A stretch of DNA of 63,628 nucleotides from Terrimonas sp. (GCF_003075435.1 NZ_QCZJ01000029.1:1-63628), one strand, 5' to 3'. Positions 42,886 to 53,115 are shown, numbered from the stretch's first letter. Numbers and translations: made by a program. Notes: generated from the letters alone by a model not told the origin.

Positions 42886-42942
42886 AGCTATGGGCTGTGA
42901 GCAATCAGCTTTTAGCAGTCAGCTATCAGCCGTTAGCTATGG
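42886..42942. repeat. AGCTATCAGC word repeat, copy 5
   Basis: AGCTATGGGCTGTGAGCA (42886-42903) matches 39368-39385 exactly. It is followed by TCAGCTTTTAGCAGTCAGC and TATCAGCCGTTAGCTATGG. It lies upstream of cdsA, between it and the CPBP gene. Confidence 0.7.
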
Positions 42943-43026
42943 TTTAATGAGCGTTTTTGTCGTTTTACTTATCAATACTGCCTCCCTACTATTTACTCCT
43001 TACCACTTATTTATCACTCATCTCCC

Positions 43027-43974
43027 TCACGCAATCCACTTCTCTTCAAGTGCTTTGTCTTCGGGTGATGTAAATATTTTTATTGCCTGGTTTGATACAC
43101 GCTTAAAAATCATGAATAAAAAATACAATGCTATTACAGCCAAAACACCCCACCAAAAGGGCATCTTATCGTCCATGGCTTCTTTAACGGTTTTGCCCTG
43201 GCGTAGCATAATATACATTTGTGTAACCGCAAATGCATTATTAAAACAATGCGCCGCAATACTAAGCCATAAGCTCCGTGAATAATAATATATCAAACCC
43301 AATACAATGCCGAGGCACAGGCGGGCAAGAAAACCATAATACGAAATATGGATTGCACTGAAAACTACACTCGTGATAATGATCGCTACCCAATGACTTT
43401 GTGTTGACCTCGTTAGCAGGTTCTGCATTCCTCCACGAAAAAATGTTTCTTCAAACAATGCCGGCAATATGGCTATCATGATCAGCGAAATAATATAATC
43501 CCCAAAAGATTTTATATTAGTAATCGCTTCTACCTGTTCAGTATAATTATTTTCCAGTTGCCTGAAAAAATTGGCGGCAGATTGTGGCAGGGGGATCTTT
43601 TCATTTAATTCAGCCAGTGCGCCTGCGGCAAGCGCCGCTGCAAACATTATAACAACAGACAAAAGCAGTTGTTTGTAGGTAAACCGCATTGTAAAGCCTA
43701 ACAGCTTCACAGGTTTACGGTTAAGAATAAGCGCAGTAAAGTAAGCCGGAAGAAAAAAAGTAACAAATGTTGAAACCACCTGCACCACTCTTACAGCATT
43801 CACATACTCCGGCTTCAACATATCCTGCTGCATGGTAAATATCCCCTTCCCGGTCATAAGTGCCCATATTGGAATACTTACAACGCCTCCAATCAAAAAA
43901 CCGCCCAACCATAACCCTATAAGAATTAAAACACCTTTGCCGTAGGAAATGCCCTTTGAGTAAGGATCGTACAT
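43027..43974 (-). CDS. CPBP family intramembrane glutamic endopeptidase
   Basis: A 315-residue polytopic membrane protein with about eight helices. The CPBP/Abi motifs are present: EETFFRGGMQNLL (Glu-Glu-x3-Arg) near residue 180, AIHISYYGF with the second histidine, and SIAAHCFNNAFAV with the third motif His/Asn. Members include CAAX-like prenyl proteases, but bacterial substrates are mostly unknown. Confidence 0.9.
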   Translation of the reverse strand: MYDPYSKGISYGKGVLILIGLWLGGFLIGGVVSIPIWALMTGKGIFTMQQDMLKPEYVNAVRVVQVVSTFVTFFLPAYFTALILNRKPVKLLGFTMRFTYKQLLLSVVIMFAAALAAGALAELNEKIPLPQSAANFFRQLENNYTEQVEAITNIKSFGDYIISLIMIAILPALFEETFFRGGMQNLLTRSTQSHWVAIIITSVVFSAIHISYYGFLARLCLGIVLGLIYYYSRSLWLSIAAHCFNNAFAVTQMYIMLRQGKTVKEAMDDKMPFWWGVLAVIALYFLFMIFKRVSNQAIKIFTSPEDKALEEKWIA

Positions 43975-44038
43975 GTATGATAGTTTAAAATATAAGATAC
44001 ACTATTGCAAAGATGCAGGATACTAAGCTAAAAAATGC

Positions 44039-44324
44039 GCCTGAGGCTAGGGATTTCGCTTTAAGTTGAATAATTATACAGTTTTACTTAGAAACTGTTT
44101 AAAAATAACTTCGGGCTTGCACAATACGCAGAATGGAACACGGATATGGCGGATATTCACGGAATGTATCCGTGTTTATCAGTATCATCCGTGTATTCCG
44201 TGTGCTATTCTATAAAAAAGTATTTGTTGTAATGCTAAATCATTATACACACGACGTAATCAGGAAACCGAAATGACGGTGCCGCAATCGTTGTTTCTAA
44301 AAGCGAAATCCCTGCGCCGCAGGC
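44039..44324. repeat. 286-bp spacer element bounded by inverted repeats
   Basis: Left arm 44039-44062 (GCCTGAGGCTAGGGATTTCG, then CTTT) and right arm 44300-44324 (AAAGCGAAATCCCTGCGCCG, then CAGGC) are near-perfect complements. Between them a second inverted set of CACGGAT words (44126-44212) reads GGAACACGGATATGGCGG one way and ATCCGTGTATTCCGTGTGC the other. No coding frame is supported. The element fills nearly all of the 359-bp gap between the CPBP and SurA-like genes. Confidence 0.6.
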
Positions 44325-44333
44325 TTAAAAAAG

Positions 44334-45704
44334 CTAATCCTTTTTTGCATTGGCTGAGAGACTAAGCCATTTGTTTATTTCACTGCAATTGCGAAACTCA
44401 TCATCAACCGTAATATAATAGGTAGGCATTTTGGTCTGGAACCACCTTTCAAGAATTTCTCCTTTCTTTTCTTCCAGCACTCTCTGGGCTATTTTATTGT
44501 AGTCGTCTTTTATATTTTCGCGGTGAGGTTCTGTTTTTTTCTGGATATATACAATTCTGGCTCCTTTTTTTCCTCTTTCTTCAAAAGAAACAGGTTTTGA
44601 ATATTCTCCAACTTTCAATTCATTATAAATAGCAACAAGGCTTTTGTCAAGATCCTGTATGGTTAAGTAAGGAGAGCCCTGCGCATTTGTAATAGACCCT
44701 GCAGTGAATTTGCTGTTTTCATCTTCACTGTATCTATCAACCGCCTCTCCAAAAGTTAAGGTACCTGCCACAAGCTTTGATCGTATGGTATCAAGTTTAG
44801 CAATGGCTTCATTTACTTCTGTTTCTGTTACCTGTGGTATTTTGAGTATGTGACGCACTACAACATCATCACCGGTTCTGCTTACAAGCTGAATGATATG
44901 ATACCCGAATTTTGACTTGATCACTCTCGATACCTGTCCTTCTTTCAATGCAAAAGCTGTGGATGAAAAAGCACCATCTACGTTTTTGTCATTACGGTTA
45001 AATTCAAAGCGTCCGCCCATTTCCTTTGTGCCGGGGTCGTCGCTGTACATTTTTGCCATACGTTCAAAAGAAGCTCCCCCACTTTCTATCTGACGTTTGT
45101 ATTCCGCCAGTTCATCCTGTGCATATTTTTCAAGGTCGCGGCTGGCCTTTGCATACGCTACAACCTGCTTAATTTCTAACTCCGTATCGTAAAATAACAG
45201 GCTATCCTTAGGGATTTTATTATAGTAATTAGCCACTTCTGTAGGCGTTATTCTAACATTTTCAATAATCGAGTGCTGCATCGCGTCTGCCAGTTTCTGT
45301 TCTTTAATGGCAATACGGTTGTCTTCTTTTATCTGGTAAATGGTTTTGCCTGCTATTTGCTCCAATGCATCTTTACCACCATATACACTGATGTAATACC
45401 TTATACGCTGATCCAGTTCTGCTTCTATTTCATCATCACCCAGGGGCAATGAATCTTTTTGCGCCTGCAGCATCAACGCCTTCCTGATCATCATTTGCTG
45501 CAATAACATACAACCGGCATTCTCCGGCACTTCCCTTCCCTGTCTTTTCTCATCCTCTATATAGTTGGTAATATCCGATCTCAACACAATTTTGTCGCCA
45601 ACCACACCAATAATTTTGTCTGCGAGCACTTTATGAGATTGCCCCTGCGCCTGACCTGCGTATGCCGATATACTTAATACAACAAAAAATAATAATTGCT
45701 TCAT
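44334..45704 (-). CDS. SurA-like periplasmic peptidylprolyl isomerase (two parvulin domains)
   Basis: A 456-residue protein with the signal peptide MKQLLFFVVLSISAYAGQA. It has a SurA-type N-terminal chaperone segment, a first parvulin domain around residues 170-270 (MYSDDPGTKEMGGRFEF; FGYHIIQLVSRTGD) and a second around 280-385 (VRHILKIPQ; YSEDENSKFTAGSI). It probably helps outer-membrane proteins fold. It lies 76 bp downstream of infB with its own TAnnTTTG box. Confidence 0.9.
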   Translation of the reverse strand: MKQLLFFVVLSISAYAGQAQGQSHKVLADKIIGVVGDKIVLRSDITNYIEDEKRQGREVPENAGCMLLQQMMIRKALMLQAQKDSLPLGDDEIEAELDQRIRYYISVYGGKDALEQIAGKTIYQIKEDNRIAIKEQKLADAMQHSIIENVRITPTEVANYYNKIPKDSLLFYDTELEIKQVVAYAKASRDLEKYAQDELAEYKRQIESGGASFERMAKMYSDDPGTKEMGGRFEFNRNDKNVDGAFSSTAFALKEGQVSRVIKSKFGYHIIQLVSRTGDDVVVRHILKIPQVTETEVNEAIAKLDTIRSKLVAGTLTFGEAVDRYSEDENSKFTAGSITNAQGSPYLTIQDLDKSLVAIYNELKVGEYSKPVSFEERGKKGARIVYIQKKTEPHRENIKDDYNKIAQRVLEEKKGEILERWFQTKMPTYYITVDDEFRNCSEINKWLSLSANAKKD

Positions 45705-45724
45705 ATCTTATAATTCAGAACACT

Positions 45725-45732
45725 CAAAAGTA
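45725..45732 (-). promoter_or_regulatory. Candidate -7 box for the SurA-like gene
   Basis: On the minus strand the octamer is TACTTTTG, matching TAnnTTTG, 20 bp upstream of the ATG, within the spacer after infB. Confidence 0.4.
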
Positions 45733-45780
45733 AAAGCCATTTAAAAGAGTAACTACGCCTGTATTTTATTTAACAAAGGT

Positions 45781-48696
45781 TTACAAGGTGCGTTTTACCT
45801 CTTCAATTTCAAATGCTTCTACTACATCACCTGGTTTAAGGTCATTATAATTTTTGATGGTAAGACCACATTCCATACCGCTAACCACCTCTTTTACATC
45901 ATCCTTATACCGCTTCAGCGAGCCAAGTTCAGCGCTCTGCCCTTCCCCTGTAGGATAGGTTACAATACCATCGCGGATCAGTCTTATTTTAGAATTGCGG
46001 CTTATTTTACCATCCAGTACCTGGCAGCCTGCTACGGTTACCTTGTCAAATTTGTATACCTCACGTATTTCCACATTAGCAACGATCTTCTCAGTAACTG
46101 TAGGCTCCATCATACCTTCCATGGCGCTCTTCACTTCTTCTATAGCATTATAGATGATGGAATATGTTTTAATCTCCACGCCTTCAGATTCAGCAAGCTT
46201 ATTAGCCTGCATAGAAGGGCGAACATTAAATCCGATAAGGATAGCATCAGAAGCTGTTGCCAGCAATACATCACTTTCTGTAATAGCACCCACTGCCTTA
46301 TGTACAATGGATATTGCTATTTCTTCCGTAGATAGTTTTTGCAATGAATCACTTAATGCTTCTACCGAACCGTCCACATCACCTTTAATGATAAGGTTAA
46401 GCTGTTTAAAGTTACCAAGTGCAAGACGGCGACCGATCTCATCCAGCGTAATATGCTTTTTAGCGCGTATACCCTGCTCACGCAATATCTGGGCACGGCG
46501 GTTTGCTGTTTCTTTAGCTTCTGCCTCGTCTGCAAATACCTTGAATTTTTCACCAGCCTGCGGTGCACCGCTTAAGCCGAGTATTTGCACAGGTGCAGAT
46601 GGACCCGCTTCATCCAAACGCTGATTTCTTTCATTGAACATTGCTTTGGCACGACCGAAAAACTGACCGCTCACCACAATTTCACCCTGCCTTAATGTAC
46701 CATTCTGCACAAGCATGGTTGCTACATAACCACGTCCCTTATCCAAAGAAGCTTCGATAATAGTACCTACAGCTTCGCGATCAGGGTTTGCTTTCAGGTC
46801 AAGCAATTCCGCCTCGAGTAAAATCTTTTCCAGCAGCAGGTCTACATTCAACCCGCTTTTTGCTGATATTTCCTGGCTTTGGTATTTACCACCCCAGTCT
46901 TCCACAAGGAGGTTCATACCGGCAAGCTGTTCTTTAATTTTTTCAGGATTGGCTCCGTCCTTATCAATTTTATTGATGGCAAAAACCATTGGCAGGTTAG
47001 CAGCCTGCGCGTGGCTTATTGCCTCACGTGTCTGGGGCATCACCGCGTCATCCGCAGATATTACGATAATTGCCACATCAGCGGCTTTGGCACCACGGGC
47101 ACGCATAGCCGTAAATGCTTCGTGACCCGGAGTATCAAGGAATGTAAGTTTTTTACCAGAAGCAGTAGTTACCTGGTAAGCACCAATGTGCTGGGTAATA
47201 CCACCTGCCTCACCGGCTACTACATTTGCGCTGCGTATATAGTCGAGCAATGAAGTTTTACCGTGGTCAACGTGCCCCATGATGGTTATAACCGGGGGAC
47301 GCGATACCAGGTCTTCAGGACTGTCTTCCACTTCTTCCTCTTCGTCCTCATCTACATCGTCTACTCCAATAAATTCCACTTCAAAACCAAACTCACCTGC
47401 CACCAGTTCAATTACTTCCGCATCAAGGCGCTGGTTAATGGAAACCATAATACCAAGGCTCATACATTTACCAATGATCTCGGCAAAGTTTACATCCATA
47501 AGGTTGGCTAACTCACTCACCGTTACAAATTCTGTAACCTGCAGCTTGTTATCATCCATTCCTTCTGCACCCATGTTTTCCTGTTCTTCACGACGCGCCC
47601 TGCGTAATTTAGATTTGGCGCTCTTGCCACCACCGCGTGAAGCACCGGCTAATTTGGCCTGGGTTTCACGTATTTTATCCTGTATTTCTTTTGCGTCTAT
47701 TTCTTTTGCTTCGCGATGATTATTATCTCTTCTTCGGTCATTCCCCCTGTTTTGTCCAAACCTTCCACCACCTTGCCCGTGATGACCACCACCGCCTTCA
47801 CCCTGGCGATTATGCGGCCTGTCGCCCTGCTTTTGTATTACAGGACGGTTGCCGTCTCTTCTCTGCTGGTTATTTCCTTCCTGGTTGTTGAATCTTGCCG
47901 CAGGCTGCTGTTCTTTCTTCTCAATAGGAATACGTTTTCTCTTCCTTTTTTCTTCCTGCTGGCTGGCCGGAGAAGTGCGCTGTTCTGCCTGGGTAGGCAG
48001 TGTAATTTTGCCTACGATCCTTGGCCCTTCGATTTTTTCAGCACGAATATTTTCAATTACCGGGGCATCTTCAGTTTCAACTTCTTTTTCTGCTGTTACA
48101 GGAGGTTCTGCTATCACGGGTTCTTCTGTCACTTTTGGAGATTCTGATACGGGTTCTTCTATTACAGGTTCTTCTTCTTTTTTCTTTTTAGGTGTTGCAC
48201 CTTTTTTGGGCCTTGTTGAGGAATCTATAGCACTCAGATCTATCTTATCCAAAATCTTGGGGCCTTCAATTTCTGGCGCTTCAATTTTAGTTATCTCAGG
48301 CTGCTGCACTTCAGGTTCAGGTGCTTTTTCAACAACAGGCGGCTGTGGTTGTACAACCTCCACTACCGGTGGCTCAACTACCGGGGGTTGTGCAACTGGT
48401 TCTGCAGCTTTTTTCTTTGCATCTTTTTTGAACAGTATCTCTTCCTCGTCCTTTTTCTTCCTCGCTTCCATCGTATTTCCCTTGGGAATTTCTATCTGGT
48501 CGCTCTTGGCCTTAGCGGCTTTATCAGAAGAAAATTCCTGCTGCAAGGCATAGTACATTTGTTCAGTAAGCTTACTGGTAGGTTTCAGCTCATCTTTAGA
48601 AAATCCTTTACCGCTCAGGAAATCAATTAAGGTATCCTGACCAATGTTAAATTCCTTTGCCGCTGCCAATAAGCGTGGTAGTTTAATTTCAGCCAT
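45781..48696 (-). CDS. infB: Translation initiation factor IF-2
   Basis: IF-2 is the GTPase that brings initiator tRNA to the ribosome. The 971-residue protein starts at [16 protein letters not shown] (ATG 48696; a longer frame is unsupported). The N-terminal IF2 module is followed by a long low-complexity region rich in Pro, Glu and Lys, then Gly/Arg/Asn-rich (about residues 60-370). The G domain has G1 [13 protein letters not shown]3 DTPGHEAF and G4 NKID, followed by the C-terminal beta-barrel and fMet-tRNA domains. It lies downstream of nusA in the conserved rimP-nusA-infB order. Confidence 0.96.
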   Translation of the reverse strand: MAEIKLPRLLAAAKEFNIGQDTLIDFLSGKGFSKDELKPTSKLTEQMYYALQQEFSSDKAAKAKSDQIEIPKGNTMEARKKKDEEEILFKKDAKKKAAEPVAQPPVVEPPVVEVVQPQPPVVEKAPEPEVQQPEITKIEAPEIEGPKILDKIDLSAIDSSTRPKKGATPKKKKEEEPVIEEPVSESPKVTEEPVIAEPPVTAEKEVETEDAPVIENIRAEKIEGPRIVGKITLPTQAEQRTSPASQQEEKRKRKRIPIEKKEQQPAARFNNQEGNNQQRRDGNRPVIQKQGDRPHNRQGEGGGGHHGQGGGRFGQNRGNDRRRDNNHREAKEIDAKEIQDKIRETQAKLAGASRGGGKSAKSKLRRARREEQENMGAEGMDDNKLQVTEFVTVSELANLMDVNFAEIIGKCMSLGIMVSINQRLDAEVIELVAGEFGFEVEFIGVDDVDEDEEEEVEDSPEDLVSRPPVITIMGHVDHGKTSLLDYIRSANVVAGEAGGITQHIGAYQVTTASGKKLTFLDTPGHEAFTAMRARGAKAADVAIIVISADDAVMPQTREAISHAQAANLPMVFAINKIDKDGANPEKIKEQLAGMNLLVEDWGGKYQSQEISAKSGLNVDLLLEKILLEAELLDLKANPDREAVGTIIEASLDKGRGYVATMLVQNGTLRQGEIVVSGQFFGRAKAMFNERNQRLDEAGPSAPVQILGLSGAPQAGEKFKVFADEAEAKETANRRAQILREQGIRAKKHITLDEIGRRLALGNFKQLNLIIKGDVDGSVEALSDSLQKLSTEEIAISIVHKAVGAITESDVLLATASDAILIGFNVRPSMQANKLAESEGVEIKTYSIIYNAIEEVKSAMEGMMEPTVTEKIVANVEIREVYKFDKVTVAGCQVLDGKISRNSKIRLIRDGIVTYPTGEGQSAELGSLKRYKDDVKEVVSGMECGLTIKNYNDLKPGDVVEAFEIEEVKRTL

Positions 48697-48776
48697 ATTT
48701 TTTTGTCCTGCTTTTGTACCTGTCAAAGCATAATGCCCAGCATACGTAGCGGATTAATTTGTTTTATCATTTAAAA

Positions 48777-48800
48777 ATATTGCTTCACGCGAAACAATAT
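48777..48800 (-). promoter_or_regulatory. Terminator-like hairpin immediately after the nusA stop codon
   Basis: The arms 48777-48786 (ATATTGCTTC) and 48791-48800 (GAAACAATAT) pair at 9 of 10 positions around ACGC. Read on the minus strand the stem ends in five T residues. It begins 3 bp after the nusA stop and lies 80 bp before infB, so it could partly terminate or stabilise the transcript end. Confidence 0.4.
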
Positions 48801-48803
48801 ATG

Positions 48804-50051
48804 TTAACCTTTCTGAAACTCTTCTTCAAGCACTTTTCTCAGATCTTCTATGGTTTCTTTTTCAAGGTCAGTTCTTCTTTCCAGTTCTTCTGTAGTCAGG
48901 TCAAGCACACTGCGTGCGGTATCGCAACCAATACGCTTCAATTCATCTATCACCCATGTATCAATTTCATCTGCAAATTCTTCCAGGTCAATATCAAATT
49001 CTTCAGTTTCATCTTCATCATCGCGGAATACGTCTATTTCATATCCTACCAATTCGCAGGCTAATTTGATGTTAACGCCGCGCCTGCCTATAGCAAGCGA
49101 AACCTGGTCGGGTTTAAGATATACACTCGCGTGTTTTTTCTCCGCGTCAATTTCCATATAAGTTACTTTAGCCGGCGTTAAAGCACGCTGAATAAGCAAC
49201 TGTGTATTATTGGTCCAGTTAATTACATCAATATTCTCATTTTTCAGCTCACGCACTATACCATGTATACGGCTACCCTTCATACCTACGCAGGCGCCTA
49301 CAGGGTCTATACGATCATCGTATGATTCTACCGCCACCTTTGCTCTTTCGCCCGGTTCCCTCACAATTTTGCGGATCACGATCAGTCCGTCAAAAATTTC
49401 AGGCACTTCTATTTCAAGCAATTTAGCAAGGAAAGAAGGATGTGTGCGGGAAAGAATGATTACCGGTGAGTTATTTTTTAATTCCACTTTCTTCACTACA
49501 GCTTTAATATTCTCTCCCTTTTTGAAATAGTCAGAAGGTATTTGTTCTGATTTAGGAATGATCAGCTCATTGCCGTCTTCATCCAGTAACAATACTTCTT
49601 TTTTCCAAACCTGGTATACTTCAGCGCTGATGATCTCACCTACGCGGTCAGCATATTTTTTTACAAGGGTATTTTTCTTTAAATCGCCGATACGGCTTGC
49701 CAGCGTTTGCTTGGCAGCAAGTATAGCACGACGCCCAAAATCAAGAATATCTACTTCCTGGAATAATTCTTCACCCACCTCAAAGTCTGGCTCAATTTTA
49801 ACGGCCTCACTATAGCCAATTTCTGCCACAGGATTTTCAACCTGCCCGTCTTCCACTATTGTACGCCTGTGAATAATTTCAAGGTCACCCTTTTCAGTAT
49901 TAACAATCACGTCAAAATTCTCATCCGATCCGTATTTTTTACGGAGGAGTGTCTTAAACACGTCTTCCAGCACTTTCATGAGTGTAGGGCGATCAATATT
50001 TTCCGCGTCCTTAAAATCCTGGAAGGATTCAATAAGATTAATACTTGCCAT
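48804..50051 (-). CDS. nusA: Transcription termination/antitermination protein NusA
   Basis: NusA binds RNA polymerase and nascent RNA to modulate pausing and termination. The 415-residue protein starts at MASINLIESFQDFKDAEN (ATG 50051). It has the N-terminal polymerase-binding domain, an S1 domain (VGEIISAEVYQVWKKEVLLL), then KH domains with DPVGACVGMKGSRIHGIVRE and SLAIGRRGVNIKLACEL. A short acidic tail (about 350-415) replaces the long repeat domain of Proteobacteria. Confidence 0.96.
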   Translation of the reverse strand: MASINLIESFQDFKDAENIDRPTLMKVLEDVFKTLLRKKYGSDENFDVIVNTEKGDLEIIHRRTIVEDGQVENPVAEIGYSEAVKIEPDFEVGEELFQEVDILDFGRRAILAAKQTLASRIGDLKKNTLVKKYADRVGEIISAEVYQVWKKEVLLLDEDGNELIIPKSEQIPSDYFKKGENIKAVVKKVELKNNSPVIILSRTHPSFLAKLLEIEVPEIFDGLIVIRKIVREPGERAKVAVESYDDRIDPVGACVGMKGSRIHGIVRELKNENIDVINWTNNTQLLIQRALTPAKVTYMEIDAEKKHASVYLKPDQVSLAIGRRGVNIKLACELVGYEIDVFRDDEDETEEFDIDLEEFADEIDTWVIDELKRIGCDTARSVLDLTTEELERRTDLEKETIEDLRKVLEEEFQKG

Positions 50052-50113
50052 AGTACAGTATTTTTTTCCTTTCGTCACAGCCGGTTATACCAACTCCAGC
50101 CAGACCAGGGTCG

Positions 50114-50584
50114 TTAAAATTGAATTTGAATTTTTGTTGTTTTAATGTTATCAAAAAGTATAGTGTGTTGTATAACTTCCTTTTTTTTGTTTTTCCCTTT
50201 TACTTCCTCTATTGTTATTCCATCACTTAGCACAGCAGTAAGCTTTCCCTCTGTTTTTGTTCCGTCGTTTAAAATAACCTCCACATTCCGCCCTGTGTTT
50301 TTTTCATATTGCCTGCGAAGTTTTAGTGGTTCTTCAAGACCGGGAGAAGATACTTCGAGCGAAAAATCGCTGTTTGGAAATAACCCGGCTTCTTCTAACT
50401 GTTTATAAAGGGCCCGGTTATATTTTACGCATTTGTCTATAGATACGCCTGTATCTGCATCCAAAAATACTTTTATATTATTAGTCGGTTTAATTTTTAT
50501 TTCCACCAAAAAATAACCCGGGTTATCTTCCAGCAAATCCGACACCATTTTTTCCAGAACCTGAATTGTTGCCTCGCTGCTCAT
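50114..50584 (-). CDS. rimP: Ribosome maturation factor RimP
   Basis: RimP assists 30S assembly. The 156-residue protein starts at MSSEATIQVLEKMVSDLLED (ATG 50584; the frame extends to a TTG at 50644 with unlikely sequence). It shows YFLVEIKIKPTNNIKVFLD, TGVSIDKCVKYNRAL and the diagnostic SLEVSSPGLEEPLKLRRQY segment near residue 85. It is the first gene of rimP-nusA-infB. Confidence 0.94.
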   Translation of the reverse strand: MSSEATIQVLEKMVSDLLEDNPGYFLVEIKIKPTNNIKVFLDADTGVSIDKCVKYNRALYKQLEEAGLFPNSDFSLEVSSPGLEEPLKLRRQYEKNTGRNVEVILNDGTKTEGKLTAVLSDGITIEEVKGKNKKKEVIQHTILFDNIKTTKIQIQF

Positions 50585-50682
50585 ATTTGATAATAGAAGA
50601 AGGGAACGCTTCCGTTCCCTTCTGTCGCTCTTTTCCTGAGGCAAAGGTAAGGCTTTATATTATTAAAGTGCAAAAATTTTTA

Positions 50683-50751
50683 TGGTGAATGGGCAATGGT
50701 GAATGGTGAATAAATAAATTGCTTATTGCCCATTGTCTATTGCCTATTCAC
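50683..50751. repeat. GTGAATGGGCAATGG word repeat with inverted arms
   Basis: GTGAATGGGCAATGGTGAAT and GGTGAAT words (50683-50710) face CCCATTGTCTATTGCCTATT plus CAC (50726-50749), giving an imperfect hairpin. The tract lies between rimP and the epimerase gene and reaches that gene's stop codon. Confidence 0.6.
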
Positions 50752-51804
50752 TCATTTACCATAATATTCCCCGTGCCATTTAATAAACTCTTCAATACCA
50801 TCAACCACTTTGGTTGCCGGCTTATAATGCAGGTTATCTACAAGATCCTGCACATCGGCACAGGTGGCAGCTACATCTCCCGGTTGCATAGGAAGAAATT
50901 GCTTTTCTGCCTTTTTGCCAAGTGTATGCTCAATTGCTTCTATAAAATCCAGGAGCCTTACCGGGTTATTATTGCCGATATTATATACTTTATATGGAGC
51001 GGTAGAGGTAGAAGGGTCCGGGTGAACCGCATCCCAGTTGGATTTACCTGCCGGCGGATTATCAATTACTCTTACCACACCTTCCACTATATCTTTGATA
51101 TAGGTAAAATCGCGAACCATGTTGCCATTATTAAATACAGGGATAGGTTTGCCTTCTAATATAGCTTTAGTAAAAATGAACAGCGCCATATCAGGCCGTC
51201 CCCAGGGCCCATATACTGTAAAAAATCTCAACCCGGTGGTAGGTAATTTAAAAAGATGGCTGTAGGTATGCGCCATCAATTCATTGCTTTTTTTACTGGC
51301 GGCATATAGTGAAATCGGGTGATCTACATTATCTGAAGTGGAAAAAGGAGATTTGCCATTCAATCCATATACACTGGAGCTGCTGGCATAGACCAAATGC
51401 TTTATATTATTGTGGCGGCAACATTCCAGTATATTCAAAAATCCTACAATATTGCTGTTAATATATACATCTGGGTTGGTCAAACTATACCGAACACCTG
51501 CCTGAGCAGCCAGGTTGCAAACCTTGTCAAAATTTTGTGAATCAAATAGCTTTTCCAGGTTGGATTTATCTTCTAACTGCAGCTGAATAAAACTGTAATT
51601 TGAATATAATTTACTTTTTACCAGCGCATTATAAGCAATATCATTCTTATATATGCCTGCTGCTTTAAGTCGGTCATACTTAAGGTTTACATCATAATAA
51701 TCATTAATACTATCCAATCCAACCACTTCATCACCTCGCTTTATCAAATAATTTGCGAGATGATAACCAATAAATCCTGCCGTTCCGGTAATGAGTATCT
51801 TCAT
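50752..51804 (-). CDS. NAD-dependent epimerase, UDP-glucuronate 4-epimerase-like
   Basis: A 350-residue extended SDR. The cofactor motif [16 protein letters not shown] is followed by [18 protein letters not shown], a segment characteristic of UDP-glucuronate 4-epimerases. ASSSSVYG and the catalytic [15 protein letters not shown] (Tyr-x3-Lys) are present, with [14 protein letters not shown]. It would make UDP-galacturonate for envelope or exopolysaccharide. It is isolated from other sugar genes, lying between rimP and prfA. Confidence 0.88.
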   Translation of the reverse strand: MKILITGTAGFIGYHLANYLIKRGDEVVGLDSINDYYDVNLKYDRLKAAGIYKNDIAYNALVKSKLYSNYSFIQLQLEDKSNLEKLFDSQNFDKVCNLAAQAGVRYSLTNPDVYINSNIVGFLNILECCRHNNIKHLVYASSSSVYGLNGKSPFSTSDNVDHPISLYAASKKSNELMAHTYSHLFKLPTTGLRFFTVYGPWGRPDMALFIFTKAILEGKPIPVFNNGNMVRDFTYIKDIVEGVVRVIDNPPAGKSNWDAVHPDPSTSTAPYKVYNIGNNNPVRLLDFIEAIEHTLGKKAEKQFLPMQPGDVAATCADVQDLVDNLHYKPATKVVDGIEEFIKWHGEYYGK

Positions 51805-51818
51805 ATTATACGTTTTTG

Positions 51819-51936
51819 TGGGCTGGGAGCGATGAGCTTTGAGTTTTCAGCGGTCAACGATCAGCGGCAGCATCTCAGCTTATGATGCTTCACAGCCCAT
51901 AATAGCTGATAGCTGAAGGCTAATAGCTGACTGCTA
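51819..51936. repeat. AGCTATCAGC word repeat, copy 6, longest
   Basis: About 118 bp of words including GGGCTGGGAGCGATGAGC, TCAGCGGTCAACGATCAGC, and TAGCTGATAGCTGAAGGC. Inverted matches occur within the tract (TGGGCTG with CACAGCCCA; GATGAGC with ATGATGC). It fills the space between the epimerase start and the prfA stop. Confidence 0.7.
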
Positions 51937-51939
51937 TCC

Positions 51940-53007
51940 CTACATCTGTTCCTGTGTCAGCTTTTCCGCGTTTTCAGCAAATTGCAGCGCGTCTATAAAC
52001 TCCTGGAGATTGCCATTTATTACATCATCAAGATTATAAACTGTAAGTCCGATACGATGATCGGTTACCCTTCCCTGCGGAAAATTATATGTTCTTATTT
52101 TGGCAGACCTGTCACCTGTACTTACCAGGCTTTTTCTATGACGGGCAATTTCTTCTTCCTGTTTGCGTACCTGTTCTTCATATAATCTAGTACGCAGCAT
52201 CTGCATCGCTTTTTCACGGTTACCCAGCTGTGATCGTTCGGTTTGACAAATCACCACCGTACCTGTAGGTATATGTGTCAACATCACCTTGGTTTCTACC
52301 TTGTTCACGTTCTGACCGCCTGCGCCACCGCTTCGGGCGGTTTCCATTTTCACATCACTTTCTCTTAACTCAAAATCCACTTCTTCCGCTTCAGGCATTA
52401 CTGCCACGGTTGCCGCGCTTGTATGCACGCGGCCGCTTGCTTCCGTATTAGGCACACGCTGCACGCGGTGTACACCACTTTCAAATTTCAAAGTGCCATA
52501 CACATCATCACCCGTAACCTCAATTTGTGCTTCCTTATATCCACCTACTGTTCCTTCACTTTCACTTAAAATGGCGGTTTTCCAGCCACGTCGCTCGCAA
52601 TAGCGCAGGTACATACGCACCAGGTCGCCGGCAAACAGCGAAGCTTCATCACCTCCTGTTCCTGCACGTATTTCCAGTATGGCGTTTTTCTCATCCTGTG
52701 GATCTTTCGGTATCAGCATCTGGCGGATATCCGCCTCCATCTTTATTTTTTGTTCTTCCAATACAGGCAGCTCCTGCTTGGCCATATCCCGCATTTCTTC
52801 ATCATCTCCATTCAGCACTTCCGTATTAAACTCAATAGTATCAAGCACATTCCTGTATGCCTTATATGCCTCTACAATCTTTTCCAGGCTGCGGTACTCA
52901 CGGCTGGTAGCTGTAAACTTTTTATTATCGTTTACAATTTCAGGGTTGGTGAGTGCAATTCCCAACTGGTCGAACCTTGCTTTTATTGCTTCTAATTTGT
53001 CTAACAT
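51940..53007 (-). CDS. prfA: Peptide chain release factor 1
   Basis: RF1 releases the peptide at UAA and UAG codons. The 355-residue protein has the catalytic GGQ loop ([16 protein letters not shown]) and the PxT stop-codon reader as PNT in [16 protein letters not shown], which marks RF1 rather than RF2. Length is normal. No programmed frameshift is needed. Confidence 0.96.
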   Translation of the reverse strand: MLDKLEAIKARFDQLGIALTNPEIVNDNKKFTATSREYRSLEKIVEAYKAYRNVLDTIEFNTEVLNGDDEEMRDMAKQELPVLEEQKIKMEADIRQMLIPKDPQDEKNAILEIRAGTGGDEASLFAGDLVRMYLRYCERRGWKTAILSESEGTVGGYKEAQIEVTGDDVYGTLKFESGVHRVQRVPNTEASGRVHTSAATVAVMPEAEEVDFELRESDVKMETARSGGAGGQNVNKVETKVMLTHIPTGTVVICQTERSQLGNREKAMQMLRTRLYEEQVRKQEEEIARHRKSLVSTGDRSAKIRTYNFPQGRVTDHRIGLTVYNLDDVINGNLQEFIDALQFAENAEKLTQEQM

Positions 53008-53093
53008 CTGTTTATCTTTTCCGCCTGTGTGCGAATGATTTTGTTTTATTTTGTGTTACCGGCTGCAGAACACTATTCAACTTTTGTTGCGTA

Positions 53094-53115
53094 GCCTGTC
53101 TGCCGACAGGCAGGC
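53094..53115. repeat. Palindromic repeat CCTGTCTGCCGACAGGCAGG, copy 2
   Basis: GCCTGTC (53094-53100) pairs with GACAGGC (53105-53111). The 20-bp core differs at two positions from 25364-25383. It lies between the divergent prfA and amidohydrolase genes. Confidence 0.7.

Noticed and set aside
47716-48630. Long plus-strand open frames opposite infB (up to 234 codons)
   Set aside because: They are shadows of the low-complexity N-terminal region of IF-2 and show serine/phenylalanine-rich nonsense composition.
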